Position numbers and translations under genes: made by a program. 64,000 bases of DNA from Diphasiastrum complanatum (Eukaryota; Streptophyta; Lycopodiopsida; Lycopodiales; Lycopodiaceae): positions 27,140,320-27,204,319 of the forward strand of contig CM055092.1 of NCBI GenBank assembly GCA_029204225.1, written 5' to 3'. This document shows positions 1 through 12,954 of the stretch, in pieces. Under the pieces are notes generated by a model, which saw nothing but the letters and a program-made list of their open reading frames with translations, was not told where the DNA came from and searched no databases. Within the stretch, counting starts at the first letter, position 1; each line of letters starts with the position of its first letter.

Positions 1-2
1 TA

Positions 3-1468
3 ATGGAAAATCAAACTTGGAAACTTGTTGATTTACCTTATAGAAAGAAACCTCTTACTTGTAAATGGATATATAGATTGAAATATAATCAAGATGGTTC
101 CATTCATAAGTACAAAGCTAGACTTGTAGCGAAAGGTTTTTTGCAAGTCAAAGGCATAGATTATGATGAAACCTTTGCACCTGTTGCAAAGCTTGTGACC
201 ATTAGATTAATCATATGTCTTGCAACTTCTTTCAAATGGGAGCTCTTCCAACTTGATGTGACAAATGCTTTCTTAAATGAATTCTTGGAAGAGGAAATCT
301 ACATGTGCCAACCCGAGGGCTTCATCAAAGATGGAGAAGAAGACAAGGTGTGTCTCTTGAAGAAGAGTCTTTATGGACTCAAGCAAGCACCAAGAGCATG
401 GTACTCTAGGTTGCATTCCTATCTTATTTCCATTGGATTTGTTGTAAGTTTTTATGAACCATCATTGTACTACAAATGTAATGATGAAAAGATCATTATC
501 TTAGTTTTATATGTTGATGACATTATACTCACAGGAAATGATCTAGATGGCATTAAGAATGTAAAAGTTTCCTTGTCTAGTGAATTTAAGATGGTAGGTC
601 TAGGACTCCTTAAAGTTATACTTGGAATAGAAGTCACTAGAAGTAATGATTTTACCTTCATATGTCAATCTAAGTATGCTAGATCAATCTTAGCAAGATT
701 TGGCATGATTGATTGTAAAGGAGTTGAAACTCCTATAGAACTAAGTGTAAAAGGTTCTAAGGAAAGTGATGAAGCATCCTTTGAGGACATCACTACCTAT
801 AGAATGCTTATTGGTTCCTTGATATACTTAACTATCACTAGACCAGATCTTAGTTTTTGTGCTGGCAAGTTGAGTCAATACATGCAAAGTCCATTAATGT
901 GTCATTGGAAAGGGTGTTAAGGTACATCTCAGCTACAAAAGACTTTGGCATAGTTTATGAAAGGACTAATATTTGTTTGAGAGCATATTCGGACTCAAGT
1001 TTTGCAGGTGACAAGATGGATAGAAGATCCATAAGTGCATTTGCTACATTCTTATGTGGAGGAGTTATATCTTGGCTTTCCAAAAAGCAAGATACCATCT
1101 CTCTTTCATCAACAGAATCCGAATATAAAGCTATGACAACAACAACAAAGGAGGTTCTTTGGCCTAAAAGGCTTTTGAAGGAGCTACATGTGATCAAGGA
1201 TGAAGACATTCCATGCATATATTGTGATAATCAAGCAGCTCAACAACTTGCAAACAATCCAGTCTTCCATGCTCGAACAAAGCACATCGAGATTGCACAT
1301 CATTTCGTGAGGGAGAAAGTGCAAGCAAAGGACATCAAGCTTATTCATGTTTCATCATCAGATTTCATTGCTGATATACTTACCAAGGCATTGCCTAAAG
1401 ATCCATTTATAAAATTAAGATTGGCTCTTGGAGTTAGAGATAGATCTATGCTAGATTTACCAAGCTAG
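3..1468 (+). pseudogene. Copia RT-RNase H, 3' part of element A (truncated, frameshifted)
   Basis: This is the C-terminal half of a Copia polyprotein. The window opens inside the reverse transcriptase, which keeps the palm motif LYVDDI (near base 508) and SLYGLKQAPRAW. The RNase H part begins in another frame near base 905 and carries SLSSTESEY and the FHARTKHIEI block, ending at a stop at 1466-1468. A small deletion at the HWK/RVLRY junction causes the frame change, so no single protein spans RT and RNase H. A purine-rich tract (GAGGAGGAG) and an LTR start follow directly. The copy at 33.2-34.1 kb is its closest relative in the window. Confidence 0.93.
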
Positions 1469-1483
1469 ATTTTTGAGGAGGAG

Positions 1484-1770
1484 TGTGAAAAATGCAAAAA
1501 TAAGCTTGGTAGAGGCCAAAAATCTTGTATATAGGATGATTACACATGTGTGGAGTCTGTTCCCACGTGTGAAAATAGTATACTTGTCATGTACCATAAT
1601 CATATAGTTGTACATATAATTTAATTCACGTTCTAGTGGCTAAAAAGGCCAAAAACTAGTTTTCTAGACATATGACACATGGCATCAATCTATTGATTGC
1701 ATGAGCCACATCCTTTGGTTAGGTGTGACATCCCATGCGTAGAGGACAGCTCACATGTGTAAAAATTACT
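1484..1770 (+). repeat. 3' LTR of element A (5' portion only)
   Basis: The LTR starts TGTGAAAAATGC right after the polypurine tract GAGGAGGAG. It matches the complete LTR copy at 47694-48521 for about 280 bp, including the CCCACGTGTGAAA segment, then the similarity stops near 1770. The 3' end appears to be lost where it meets the opposing LTR of element B. Confidence 0.8.
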
Positions 1771-1779
1771 GCAAATAAA

Positions 1780-2439
1780 GATCCTAAAACACTTGAAATG
1801 ATGAGGGAAACAATAGATTATGATTTCATAAGATTAGCACAAGTTGAACCATCAAAATCCATCAAAAATCTATGCTTGAACCTCACTAAATGGCCCAAAT
1901 CCTTGAAGAAGGCTTCACACGTGTGAAAGTACGGCCTCCCACAGTCTGAGTACTGTACACCAGACCTACATTCAATCCTATAATCATTAGTAATCACAAG
2001 TACTCAAACAATTATGAACATAGAGAGCAATTGCACCATTATGAGAGAAAAAACATGAAATTGCTTGATTGATTTTGGTGAGATATCATCACCTATATAT
2101 ACATGATCCATCACGGTTTTGGGCAGGTATGAGTAGCCCTAAACCTATCCCTAATGCTAATTTTGGTGGATCTTTCATCCCTACCAAGTTAGGGTTGGAA
2201 TCTTGGAGATCCCTCAACAATGCAAAAATTACCAAAAATAGCTCCTATTTTTTCTCCCTTGTATCTAAGCATAATTTGGACTCATTCAAAAGGTTCTAAC
2301 ACTTAGGTCTACTTGAGAACATCCTTATGAATGGAATCCTATGCTATTTGGCACGTGTGACAAGCCACATCATGACCATCTAACTATTTACAAGTCATAT
2401 GACCAAAACTAGTCAAGCTAGAATTGTGAATTTTTAACA
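1780..2439 (-). repeat. 3' LTR of minus-strand Copia element B
   Basis: On the minus strand a GAGGAGGAG tract is followed by TGTTAAAAATTC at 2439, the expected start of a 3' LTR. A TATA-like stretch (GTATATATAG) lies near 2090-2105. The palindrome CACACGTGTG is at 1916-1925. The outer end is inferred from where element A's LTR similarity ends and no second copy was found to fix it. Confidence 0.6.
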
Positions 2440-2453
2440 CTCCTCCTCACTAT

Positions 2454-5400
2454 CTAGCTTGGTTCAATCATTGCTTTACTAATCACTCCAAGTGATGATC
2501 TGAACTTCATAAAAGGTGTCTTTTGAAGTGGTTTAGTAAGTAGATCAGCTACACATTCATTGCTTGGAACATGCTCCAAAGCAATCTCCTTGGCTTGCAC
2601 CATTTCTCTCACAAAGTGATGGCATATCTCAATGTGCTTAGATCTTGCATGGAAGATTGGGTTAGATGCAAGGTGTTGGGCTGATATATTGTCATTATAG
2701 ATGATTGGTGCCTCCTCTGAATCCATGATCTTTAGTTTCACCAATAATCTCTTGATCCAAAGTACCTCCTTTGTAGTGGTTGTCAAAGCTTTGTACTCGG
2801 CCTCGGTTGAAGATAGAGATATAGTTTCTTGCTTTTTTGAAAGCCATGAAACCACACCTTCTCCTATGAAAGTTGAATAGGCACTTGTTGATTTCCTATC
2901 CCTCTTGTCCCCTGCAAAATCTGAATCACTAAATGCATGAAGGTTAATCACATCTCCTCTATATAGAATCCCAAAATCCAATGTACCCGAGATGTATCTT
3001 AGAATCCTCTTAGCCTTTTTCCAATGGATATTCAATGGCTTTTGCATGGATTGGCTCAACCTACATACACTAAAGCTAAGATCTGGTCTAGTTATAGTGA
3101 TCCACATTAAGGAACCTATAAGTTGCCTAAACAAAGTGATGTCCATGAAGGATCTTTCATCATCTTCATTTGGCACTTTTACATCTTGCTCCATTGGTGT
3201 GTCAACACTTTTGCATACTTCCATCTTAAACTTCTTCAAAAGACTTTGAGCATAGTTTACTTGACTTATAAAGATAAAATCAGACCCTATAAGTACTTCT
3301 ATGCCTAAGATGAAGTGAAGACACCCTAGATCTACCATCTTGAACTCTAAGGATAGATCTATCTTGATTTTTTCAATACCATCAACACTATTTCCACTAA
3401 TGATGATGTCATCTACATAAATGAGTAAAAGTACAATACCAACATCATCAAACTTAATGTAAAGAGTGGGATCATATTCACTTTGAACAAAAGAAAGTGA
3501 AATAAGATAGCAGTGTAGTCTTGAATTCCAAGATCTCGAGGCTTGCTTCAAGCCATAGATGCTTCTTTGGAGATGGCATACTTTGTTCTCCATTCCATGC
3601 TTGATGAACCCTTGTGGCTGCTCCATATAGATATCCTCTTCCAAAAAACCATTCAAGAAGCATTAGAGACATCCATTTGACATAGAATCCATCCAAAATG
3701 TGATGCAAGTGCAATGATTTAGTCTTATTGTGACCATCTTGGCCACGGGTGCAAAAGTTTTCTCATAGTCTATCCCTCTCTCTTGAGCATAACCTTTTGC
3801 AACTAATATTGCTTTATGTTTGTTAACACTCCCATTTGCATTCAACTTAAGCTTGAAGACCCACTTGCATCCTATTACATTCCTTTGAGGTCTCTCAACA
3901 AGCAACCAAGTTTCATTCTCAATCAAGGCATCATACTCATCCAACATAGCTTTATACCATTCTTTGGAGTTCAATGCATCTTCAACATTAGACGGTTCTT
4001 CAAAACTAGATAAAGCATAAGAAGTGGATGAGATACCCTCAACTTGCTGTCCGTTGCCTTGATATGTGAGCCTTGATGGCTCCACTTTTGCCCTTGAAGA
4101 TCTCCTTGGTGTGATAGGTGGGTTTGGTGCTTGCTCCTCCATGAGCTCCTCCTCAAAACCAAGATCTTGCTCCTCGGCCATCTTCTTCTTGATTGTTGGA
4201 GCACTTGAGCCTTCTTCAAGCATATGCATATGATGTTCATCAAAGATGACATCCCTTGAAACAACAAATTTGTTCAAGGATGGGAGATAGACTTTGTAGC
4301 CCTTGCTTGAGCTTGCATATCCAAGCATGATCCCTCTTGTGGAAGATGGATCCTCCTTGGTTCTTGTTTCCAATGGCACATGCACATAACATATACACCC
4401 AAAAACTTTCAAGTGATTAAGATTGGGTTTCTTTCCATACAACATCTCATAAGGAGTTTTGCCTTCAATTGCTTTGCAAGACACCCTATTCATTAAGTAG
4501 TTTGCACATACAAGAGACTCACCCCAAAAGGATTTGGGCAAACAAGCATCTAATCTTAAAGTCTTAGAACATTCACATAATGTTCTATTCCTTCTTTCAG
4601 CAACTCCATTTTGTTGAGGAGTGTAAGGACAAGAAGTCTCTTTCTTGATCCCTTCCTCCTCACAAAAGGCCTTGAACTCATTGGAGATGAATTCTCCACC
4701 ATTGTCACTTCTAAGAATCTTGATGCTATGATTATGATGCTTTTCCACAAACAACTTGAACTTTACAAAAGTATCAAATACTTGAGACTTGAAGGAAAGT
4801 AAGAACACCCAACAATATCTTGAGTAGTCATCAATGAAGGTTAAAAACATGGATGAACCTCCATTAGATTTGGTGCTAGCAATGTGCACATCCGAGTGTA
4901 TGAGTTCAAGAGGATGAGATGACTTTGTGATGGAGTTAGGAAACACCTTCTTATGTGCCTTGGATAAGGCACAAGCTTCACAAACCTTGTATTCCTTCCA
5001 AATAGACCTTGGTAGGCCTAAAGCATACTCCTCCTTGATCATAGCCTCCATGGAACCGGAGTTGACATGTCCAAGTCTTTTGTGCCATAAAGTAAAGGTA
5101 GATATCTTGCTCTTCTCGGCCAACATGACAACATTAGTATCCACAAATGCATCCAGCTTATAAAGTTTGCCAAGTCTAGTGCCCTTAGCCACTATCTTAC
5201 CCTTCTTCTTGATGAAACATTCATTTGAAGCAAAGTCAACATTGAAACCATTGTCTACCATTTGGCCAACACTTAGTAGATTCTTTGTTATTGTAGGAAT
5301 GTACAAAACACCTTCTATGTTGATCTTTTTGGAAGATCCTAAGCAAAGGGGAATGCTACCAACTCCTTCAATCTTACAAGCTTCATCATTTGTTGTATAG

Positions 5401-6390
5401 ATAGACTTTATAGGTCCATCATAAGATAAGAGAGAAGAGAAAAACTCCCTTTTACTAGTCATGTGTGAACTAGCACCCGAGTCAATCCACCAAGGATCTT
5501 CTCCTTTTAAGCTTGTTGAAGAAAATATGGACATCATGAGAGAGTCCTCATGTGAACTCTCCTCCTTCTCCTCTTTGCTCATGTTGGCTTGGCTTTGATC
5601 TTGCTTCCTCTTGAAGCATTCCAAGGCATAATGCCCCATCTTGCTACAATAGTAGCACTTCACCTTTGATTTGTCCTTCTTGACTTTGGTGGTTGATGGA
5701 GATGCCTTTGGGAGTCCTTCTTGATCCTCAAGCTTTGTAGACTTCTTGAATGTTGATCCTTTGCCTTTGGACTTGCCTTTGCCTTTGGTGAAGAGAGCTT
5801 GGTCATCTCCACCTTGGATGGAAAGCCTATCCATCCTCTCTTGCATTTGGCTCCTTCTTGATTCCTCGGCCATGAGTGTGCCTTGGAGTTCTTCAAGTAT
5901 GGGTAGCTTACCCATAATTTCATATCCCTGAACCAAATTGTCAAATTCAAAGCTTAGTCCATTCAATATGAGTTGAACAAGCTCTTCATCCTTGATAGGG
6001 TCACCTATAAAGGCTAGCTCTTTGTTCAATTCCTTTATTCTTAGGACAAAAGTATGTGCACTCTCTCCTTTCTTTTGATAGCTTCTATAGATTTGATTCT
6101 TCAAAGCTAACATTATAGTTTGGTTCTTGGATTCATAGACCTTTTGCAAAGTCTCCCAAGCATCTTGAGCTGAAGTGCAATCTCCTACCTCTCTTAAGAG
6201 TTCATTTGCAACATTATTTTTTATGCAATGTAGTGCAACATTGCACCTCTTGATGTATTTGGCTTTTTCTTGAGGATGAATAGGTTCACCCTCCTTACCA
6301 TTTACTGCTCTATCACAAATAGAGAACCAAGAAGATTTCAGATTCAGTGTCCAATCAGAAAATGATATATGGTGGTTGGCAGTGTTTCAG
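2454..6390 (-). pseudogene. Copia gag-pol polyprotein, element B (nearly complete)
   Basis: This is the best preserved retroelement. Reading down the minus strand, gag (open up to about 6390, start lost) carries a CCHC knuckle beginning CYYCSKMGHY. Then come the protease motif WIDSGASSHM, an integrase HHCC region starting LWHKRLGH, and the DDE residues in HSDVH, RSDNGGEF and PQQNGVAERR. RT with IYVDDI and RNase H ending at 2454 follow. Between 3663 and 3725 the frame shifts by one base and shifts back, splitting gag-integrase from RT-RNase H. No 5' LTR or primer-binding site is seen: gag stops at a junction near 6390. An autonomous relative would make virus-like particles and reverse-transcribe in the cytoplasm. 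Confidence 0.93.
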
Positions 6391-6462
6391 GTAACTAGCC
6401 TCATTATTACATTACATTCATTGAATAGTATTAATTCACTATAAACTAAGTCTGATTAATTC

Positions 6463-7576
6463 ATGGGACCGGTGCTGAAGGAGGATCATGATATATTATC
6501 ATGGATATTCTCAAGGACATCTTATCCTAGGATGATCAAGAACCATATGGATGGAGGACTTCTCAATGTTCCAGGTGTTGGAGACTTCAATGTTGAATGG
6601 CACTTGACAGGTGATTTGAAAACATTGAAATGTATGTATAATGTCTCTCATAGTGCTACATCAAAACACCCTTGTTTGTACTGCATGAAAATGTCAAAAG
6701 ATGGAACTAGGAGTACAGGAATTACTAGAGAATATGCAGATCCAAATTGGAAGCTTGTAATGTCTATCCCCTTGAAAAATGTGCATGTTTGCACTCTTCA
6801 TGCAGAAGTTAGATTAATAGAAAAGATCATTTATCTACATATAGTTTTTGCTTGGAATACTAAGCCAGCATCATTAGCAAAGGAAGCTATCTCTCAATTA
6901 GAACATGTTTTATCAAATGTAGGACTCCATAAGGAACATGTCAAAATTCAAAAAAATGAAAAGCTTTCAGGAAAAATGGGAACATGCCAACTAAGCCAAG
7001 CATAGGAGGAGCAAAAGCACGTCGTTTCCTATCAAATCATACTGGTAAGGCTTCTAATATTCAACACTCAGTCTGGACAGATATTATTGCTGCCACTCAG
7101 GACTTCGAGAAAGACGGCAAAACCAGAGTACTAAAAGTTGATGTATGGAAGAAGCTTGATAGTATGATTGCTATTTTAAGAAAATGAAAATACTCTGATA
7201 TTGATAAGAAAGTTGTCCAAAGGACTTGTGTCGAGTTTGTTAATGCAGTATCAAAAGCATGGAGAGAAGATCACATCAGTCATTACATGGTTAGTATAAA
7301 ATTTTCAAGATGTTTTCAATTTTTCATATATATTTAGATCCAAACATAAGACTAACATTATGATTTTGACATATGCAGCGCATACTAAGAGATCATACAA
7401 CATTTTTTGCAAACACATATGGAAGCTTGAGTGTATGGTCATCACAAGGGATGGAGAAGTCACATTGGCAAGCACGAACAGCATTTCATCGAAATATACA
7501 ACATGGAGGAACCAATGAAAAACAAAACTACATTTGTCAATTGTTTCAGTGGTTCTACCGCAGAGTTCAGATTTGA
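6463..7576 (+). pseudogene. Transposase-like gene fragment with one intron
   Basis: I cannot name the family. The first frame (6463-7005) contains HPCLYCMKM, a CxxC pair, after a segment that resembles the zinc-binding region of some large transposase-like proteins. A frameshift near 6975 moves the reading to 6984-7187, where an in-frame TGA interrupts it. Translation then resumes to HISHYM, where a GTTAGT donor (7290) and GCAG acceptor (7378) bound an 89-bp intron in phase 0. The second exon (7379-7576) encodes GSLSVWSSQGMEKSHWQAR and an HGG segment before a stop. There is no clear start. Its upstream neighbour is the broken gag end of Copia B. It could be a mobile-element gene or a decayed host gene. 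Confidence 0.45.
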
Positions 7577-7785
7577 CATATAACAAAGTCCACACAATAC
7601 AACAAGTTTAGAAAAGCATGCAAGTTCATACAGGAAGAGAAAACTAGATGATTGTTGAGTAGAAGATCATCATTGTCATCAAATCATGACATGTTCAAAA
7701 TTGCTTTGCAAATTCATTGAACAAGAGAGGAGAAATACTCGATGTTAATGTATTGATTGTATTATAACAAAATACGAAGTGTCAA

Positions 7786-8223
7786 CTATTCATCATTAGA
7801 TCGTGTGTCAGATTCTATGGCAGTATTGTCATGAAAAAATTCTCTGCTAGCGTATGCATCTAATAGATGTGCATTATCCTTATTTCCACTAAGCTCAATA
7901 TAAGTGGAATACAATGAATAATGAGAGCTCCTTAAAGGAACATTCCCATCAGTAAAACCTAAAATGTTCAAAACATAAGATCTTTTGACAAAAATGATCT
8001 TATTTGTCTTAACAATTTTATGTCCTCCTAGGTAAAATGATAAAGCTTTAACTGCCATTATAAGACTCTCCTCAACTGGGCTCAGCTTGGAATGAGCAAT
8101 ACAGATCTCATTCTTCAGGAAATGCCTAAGATAGTGGCCAAGTCTACTATCCCTCTGGAACGAGGATGCGTGTTGTTTGAAACCACCTCGTCTCGTAGCA
8201 AAATCATCAATCATGAGAGCATC
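7786..8223 (-). pseudogene. Orphan 3'-terminal exon, unknown protein
   Basis: A minus-strand open frame of about 145 codons ends in a TGA at 7786-7788. It is preceded by a pyrimidine-rich TTTTCTATTGCAG acceptor, so it looks like the last exon of a spliced gene whose upstream exons were lost to the Copia fragment beginning near 8299. The product is mixed charged and hydrophobic with no motif I recognise. It converges with the transposase-like gene, with 209 bp between their stops, so the two may belong to one original two-gene unit. Confidence 0.35.
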
Positions 8224-8298
8224 CTGCAATAGAAAATATGTTAGCAAAAACACATTCAGTGATTAAAAACATTGTAATGCAAGTCTCATTTTGGGTGG

Positions 8299-9467
8299 AA
8301 GATCCATCAAATGGATGTGAAGTCTACATTTTTGAATGGTGATTTAGAGGAAGAAGTTTACATGGTCCAACCATAGGGCTTCATGGCAAAAGGACAAGAA
8401 CATAAGGTTTGCAAGCTACGCAAGACACTTTATGGCCTTAAGCAAGCGCCACATGCATGGTATGGATGGATTGATCATTACTTTCTTTCTCATGAGTTTG
8501 TAAGGACAAATTCAGATCCAAATCTTTATGTTCTTATAAACGAAGATATCATTGCCTTGATTGTACTTTATGTTAATGATATACGGGCAATGATGAGAAT
8601 CTCATTCATTCAATCAAAGCCAACTTGTGCAAGCAATTTGAGATGATAGATTTAGATCTTATGCACTATTGCTTGGGTGTCGAAGTATGGCAAAATGGCA
8701 ATGATATCAAGCTATGTCAAAGCAAGTATGTGCACGAGATATTAGAAAGATTTTGCATGACAAAGTGCAAACATTCCATCACTCCTTGCGAAGCTAGTAA
8801 GAAGTTATCACGTTTTGATGATAGTGGACAAGTTGACGCTACTTTATTTCGTCAATTAGTTGGGAGTTTGATCTATCTTACAACTACACGTCCTGATATC
8901 TGCTATGCTGTAAGTTTGATTAGTCAATTCATGTCATCACCCACTTTGGATCATTGGAAAGCCGTGAAGAGGATTTTAAGGTACGTGAAAGGTACACCTA
9001 ACCTTGGCTTGGTCTACAAAAGACAAAGTACTTTACCTAAGTTGCAAGGCTATGTTGAAGCTGATTGGACAGGTTATGCTTTCAATTTTGGTAGCGGTTG
9101 TTTTTTATGGTCTAGCAAGAAGCAAGACACCATTATTCTTTCTTCTACAGAAGTCTAATATAAAACGTTAAGTTCTGCTACTTAGGAAGCTATTTGGCTG
9201 TGTAAGTTGTTAAGTGAGATTGGCATGAAGCAGATACATCCTACTATTATTTTCTGTGATGGCCAAAGTGGAATACAGTTGGCTAAGAGTCATGTCTTTC
9301 ACGCGAGAACAAAACATATTGCAGTGAAATATCACTTTGTGCATGAAAAGCTACAATCTGAAGATATAAGTACTACACATTGTTCTACGATATTACAAGT
9401 TGTTGATATATCTAGAAAGGCTTTAAGTAAAGAGAAGTTTAAAACTTTTAGAGCTAAACTTGGCTAA
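8299..9467 (+). pseudogene. Degenerate Copia RT-RNase H fragment
   Basis: The segment starts inside RT ([17 protein letters not shown]) with a stop just before the GFMAKGQEHKVCKL stretch. The palm motif reads LYVNDI, so the second catalytic aspartate region is altered. A frame change near 8625-8640 leads into GVEVWQNG and RNase H (SSKKQDTI, then a stop after SSTEV). The last part (9207-9467) has FHARTKHIAVKYHFVHEK and ends at a stop. No polypurine tract or LTR was recognised after it. It differs in family from elements A and B. Confidence 0.88.
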
Positions 9468-9779
9468 GATTTGGTTATGTAAAAAGCTTTTACTTATGAT
9501 ACTATCATGGAGGTATGTTCCATGAATAGAGTAAACCTTAGAGAGACATTGATCATTGAGGCAGAGGGTTAAAATAACAATGATCGACTTATATAGTGCT
9601 TTCTAAACTTGACGGCGTGAAAGTACTATACTTTAGGACCATAAATGGATCTACAAAAGATCCACAAGAGTGATTGGATGCTTGCTTAACAATCTATTAA
9701 AAAACTAGACACAAAAAAGTTGATCTAGATTGGCAATTTGACAAACAACAAGCATTAACAATCAAAAGACTTGATCAAC
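9468..9779. other. Stretch without recognised gene
   Basis: This lies between the end of the RNase H frame and the presumed LTR of family C. I see no open frame of note, no repeat copy elsewhere and no RNA gene. It may include an unrecognised LTR of the preceding Copia. Confidence 0.4.
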
Positions 9780-10318
9780 ATTGAAATTCGAGCCCACACG
9801 TGTGTACTACAGGCTGTAGTACGGCCTTCAACCTGAGAAACAAGTAGAAATTGATTTGGTTTCATTTGGATCACAAAAACTCAATGTACATAGTGAACTA
9901 GCTTGAGATTGCCAATGAGCTCCAAAAATTTTCTATCTTCTCACTATGGAGAGAGGGAATACATAGCAAATTCGACTTCCTTCTTGAAGTTAGGTGGATT
10001 TAAAGCATGTAATAAGGAAGTTAACTCACTCTCCTTGACCTAAAATGAAACCCTAGTCTATTTCCTAGAGTCATGCTTGGTAGATAGCTAGTTGGTCAAA
10101 TTTTCACCTTAAATCTAGGATTTAGGTCCTATAAACTAGGAATCACTACCAAAATGACATGACCAACCCTATGGACTTGACCTAGCCTACATTAGGAGTG
10201 GGTTGCCATGTGGAATCTTGGCCTTACATGTGTGGAACCCAATTATACACAATATTTACAATGTTCTACATGGTTTTTGATCAAGCTAGATTAAACAAGT
10301 TTTTGGCAATTCTTCACA
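9780..10318 (-). repeat. 3' LTR of a minus-strand Copia (family C), outer end uncertain
   Basis: On the minus strand the sequence TTTGAGGAG is followed by TGTGAAGAATTGCC at 10318, matching the polypurine-tract/LTR arrangement of elements A, B and D. The palindrome CACACGTGTG is at 9795-9804. The distal boundary is a guess. Confidence 0.5.
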
Positions 10319-10339
10319 CTCCTCAAATTTAGCTTGATC

Positions 10340-11200
10340 TATTTACAACTCTCTTGCTAGATGAATGAATGCTTTTAGAAGTGTCTAAAAACTCCAGCTA
10401 CAAACAAGGAACTTTTGAGACTCCAATAGAGAATGACGTCCATGAAGGATCTTTCAACACCTCTTAAAGGATCCCTTACAAGATGTTCCACAAATGTGTC
10501 TATATACATGTAGCACACTTCAAAATCTATACATCATGCCAAGCCATGGATTCCAAGGCATTTTGTGCACTTAAAGATACATCAATATAACTATTAAGTG
10601 CATAAATAATGTTGCAAAAGACAACTTGCCTTGCTTGATCCATGTGATTGAGCCTATATGGCTCCATCTTGATACTCAAGATTCTTCTTGGAGTCCTCGG
10701 GTCTTGAGCTTGCTCCTCCACTTGACTTGACTCCAAACCATCAATGAAGTGAATAAAGTGTTGATCCAAAGGTGCTTCTTCAAGTTTACAGATCTTCCAC
10801 TCTTGAAAGATCACATTTCCACCATTGACAACTTCTTTGGTGGAAAACAAGTAGATTCTACAATCTTTACTTGCAGAGCAAAACACTACCATTATTCCTA
10901 TCATTGAAATAGGATAATCTTTGGTCCTTACATTGGAATGATCATGCACAAAGCATGTGGATCCAAAGATTTCCAATACAAATGATGTTTCATCTTCTAT
11001 GACTCTATTCAAACTATTACAAAAATGGTTATCCAATGAAATTGCTTTATCAACAACAGATGTAACATCTCATTGTCTTGTCATAAAGAGTACTAAACAT
11101 CATAGATCTTAAAGGTAAGAAACAAGTCACCTCATGTCTACTACTACTTTCCAAAAAGTATTCAAAGATAGTAGACTCTCCAATGCTCACCACCCTTGCA
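10340..11200 (-). pseudogene. Degenerate Copia remnant (integrase C-terminal region)
   Basis: The frame at 10527-11036 keeps the integrase C-terminal and linker features of Copia: a FGSTCFVHDH block comparable to FGCICYVH in element B, and a TPRR..S..EPYRL stretch. It ends near SMAWHDV, where RT would begin. RT and RNase H are absent: only about 200 bp separate this point from the 3' LTR start at 10318, so an internal deletion removed them. The portion at 11040-11200 is too decayed to translate. Confidence 0.7.
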
Positions 11201-11312
11201 AGATGCACACTTGAATGGACAATTTGCATGCAGCATTTGATTTTGTTTTCTTCCTCTTAGCTTTAACGTCGGACATCTGGACTTTTAAGTCTCTCATTTC
11301 TTTCGCTAAAAG

Positions 11313-11837
11313 CTATACACTTTTCCTTAATGGATCTGTCTTTTCAAACTTTTCCATTCTTCGTCTCCTATCTGGGTTTTTACTCTTAGATTTTTTATAA
11401 CTAGTTTCTTCTTCAGACGATGAAGAATCAAAAGACTCTTCTTCATCTGTTGAATCTGATTCTAACTCAGACTCTGTCGACAAGTCAGATTCTTTTAGTC
11501 TCTTATGTTTATGTTTCTTATTAGTACTCTTTCTATTGTTTCTTCTTCTTCTAGAAATTTTAGAAGTTTCATAATTTTCTGCAGATGCTATGACATCCTC
11601 TAACGAGTTCGTCAATCCTTGACAACAATACCTATCCATCTTCTCAGGTAATCTTCCCAAGAACCATCCGTTTTGTATGGGAATAGGATACTGTGCTCCT
11701 AGCTTCCCTATCAAATTCTTAACTCTTCGAGTGTACTTCCTAAGCGACTCCTTCGGCTTTTTCTCTACCAAATAAAGATGTGCTAACAGTATTGTGGAAT
11801 AGCCTATCTTTCTAAACTGTTTAAGGAATGTCACCAA
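11313..11837 (-). pseudogene. Retrotransposon gag-like fragment
   Basis: The 174-residue minus-strand frame has a capsid-like part (ESLRKYTRRVKNLIGKLGAQ, then FLGRLPEKMDRYC) followed by an arginine/lysine-rich stretch, an acidic Ser/Glu run and another basic tail. This layout is that of a Gypsy-type gag that packages element RNA. No zinc knuckle or protease is seen downstream within the fragment, and both ends are undefined. Confidence 0.55.
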
Positions 11838-11839
11838 GT

Positions 11840-12954
11840 CTTCTACGCAAGTAGGCGAGAAAAAGAAGAAACAACTTTATATAACTCCCAACTTGACCAC
11901 ATATGGACAAATTGCAACAACAATGAATGCCAATCTGGTTCGACTTATGCATATTGGTTTGATCACTCTCCAATATACTTCTACTATGAAATGAAAAGTC
12001 ACCAAGCAACATTCATTCCTCATAAATGAAGCACGTATATTTGAAGCCCATGTTGTGACTTACATGTTCAAAATTCAACTATGTTTCACATTTACTAATA
12101 CTTATCATCATTTCATCTAATATAAAGCCAATATACCATAATGATAATAAATATCCACTTTCATAAATCAAAACCAAAACTAAAATCCATTTCATTAACT
12201 AAAAAAAAAAACAACCAACATCAAACATAATCTATCATGATTTATGTTCCGTAATACAAATCTTATAAATGTTTGGCTCTTAATCTATATTCAAAACTAA
12301 CAACAAAGTAATATCCAATATCCCACAACTAGCCCATATTTTCAACTCTCATTTAATGTTTTAAATGTCTTACCATAATTTTTAACATTTACAGTATTTC
12401 ATGTTACAACATTGCACAAAAAAAAATCCATTTCCGAAACTAAAATTACAAATCTTCTCATTTACTTATAACATTAAAAACTGTATTACAAACTTCCAAC
12501 AAACTAATGTCCTAAATTATTCCTCACAACAATATCTACAAATGCCTCTTACAACATTTAAATTTGAACATTCATACTATTACCACATGGCAACTCCGAA
12601 AAATGATTATAATTCATACCAAATAATTATTATTACCAAATCTAATAGCTCATAACCAAAACATAAACCAACTATAAATGTTATAATAAATTGACTTTTA
12701 AAATAAATAACAAATATTATACATCTCATCTAACATTCAAATGTCATTGAAAACTTACAACAAACTAAAATCCAAATTTAGAAACTACAAAATAGTTACA
12801 CAAAATAATGAATTACAACAATATAAAAAACACTTTAAACAAATCCTATGATCTTAATGTTCATGCTATGATGACATGGCAAGGCCTTTGTGGTACATTA
12901 CCACATCGTTCTTGTTATTTTAAGATTGCTCACAAACTCTATTTTTTGATCAAT
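11840..12954. other. AT-rich stretch without recognised gene
   Basis: Very A/T-rich sequence with short open frames only. I see no protein motif, no clear repeat unit and no RNA gene. Confidence 0.6.
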
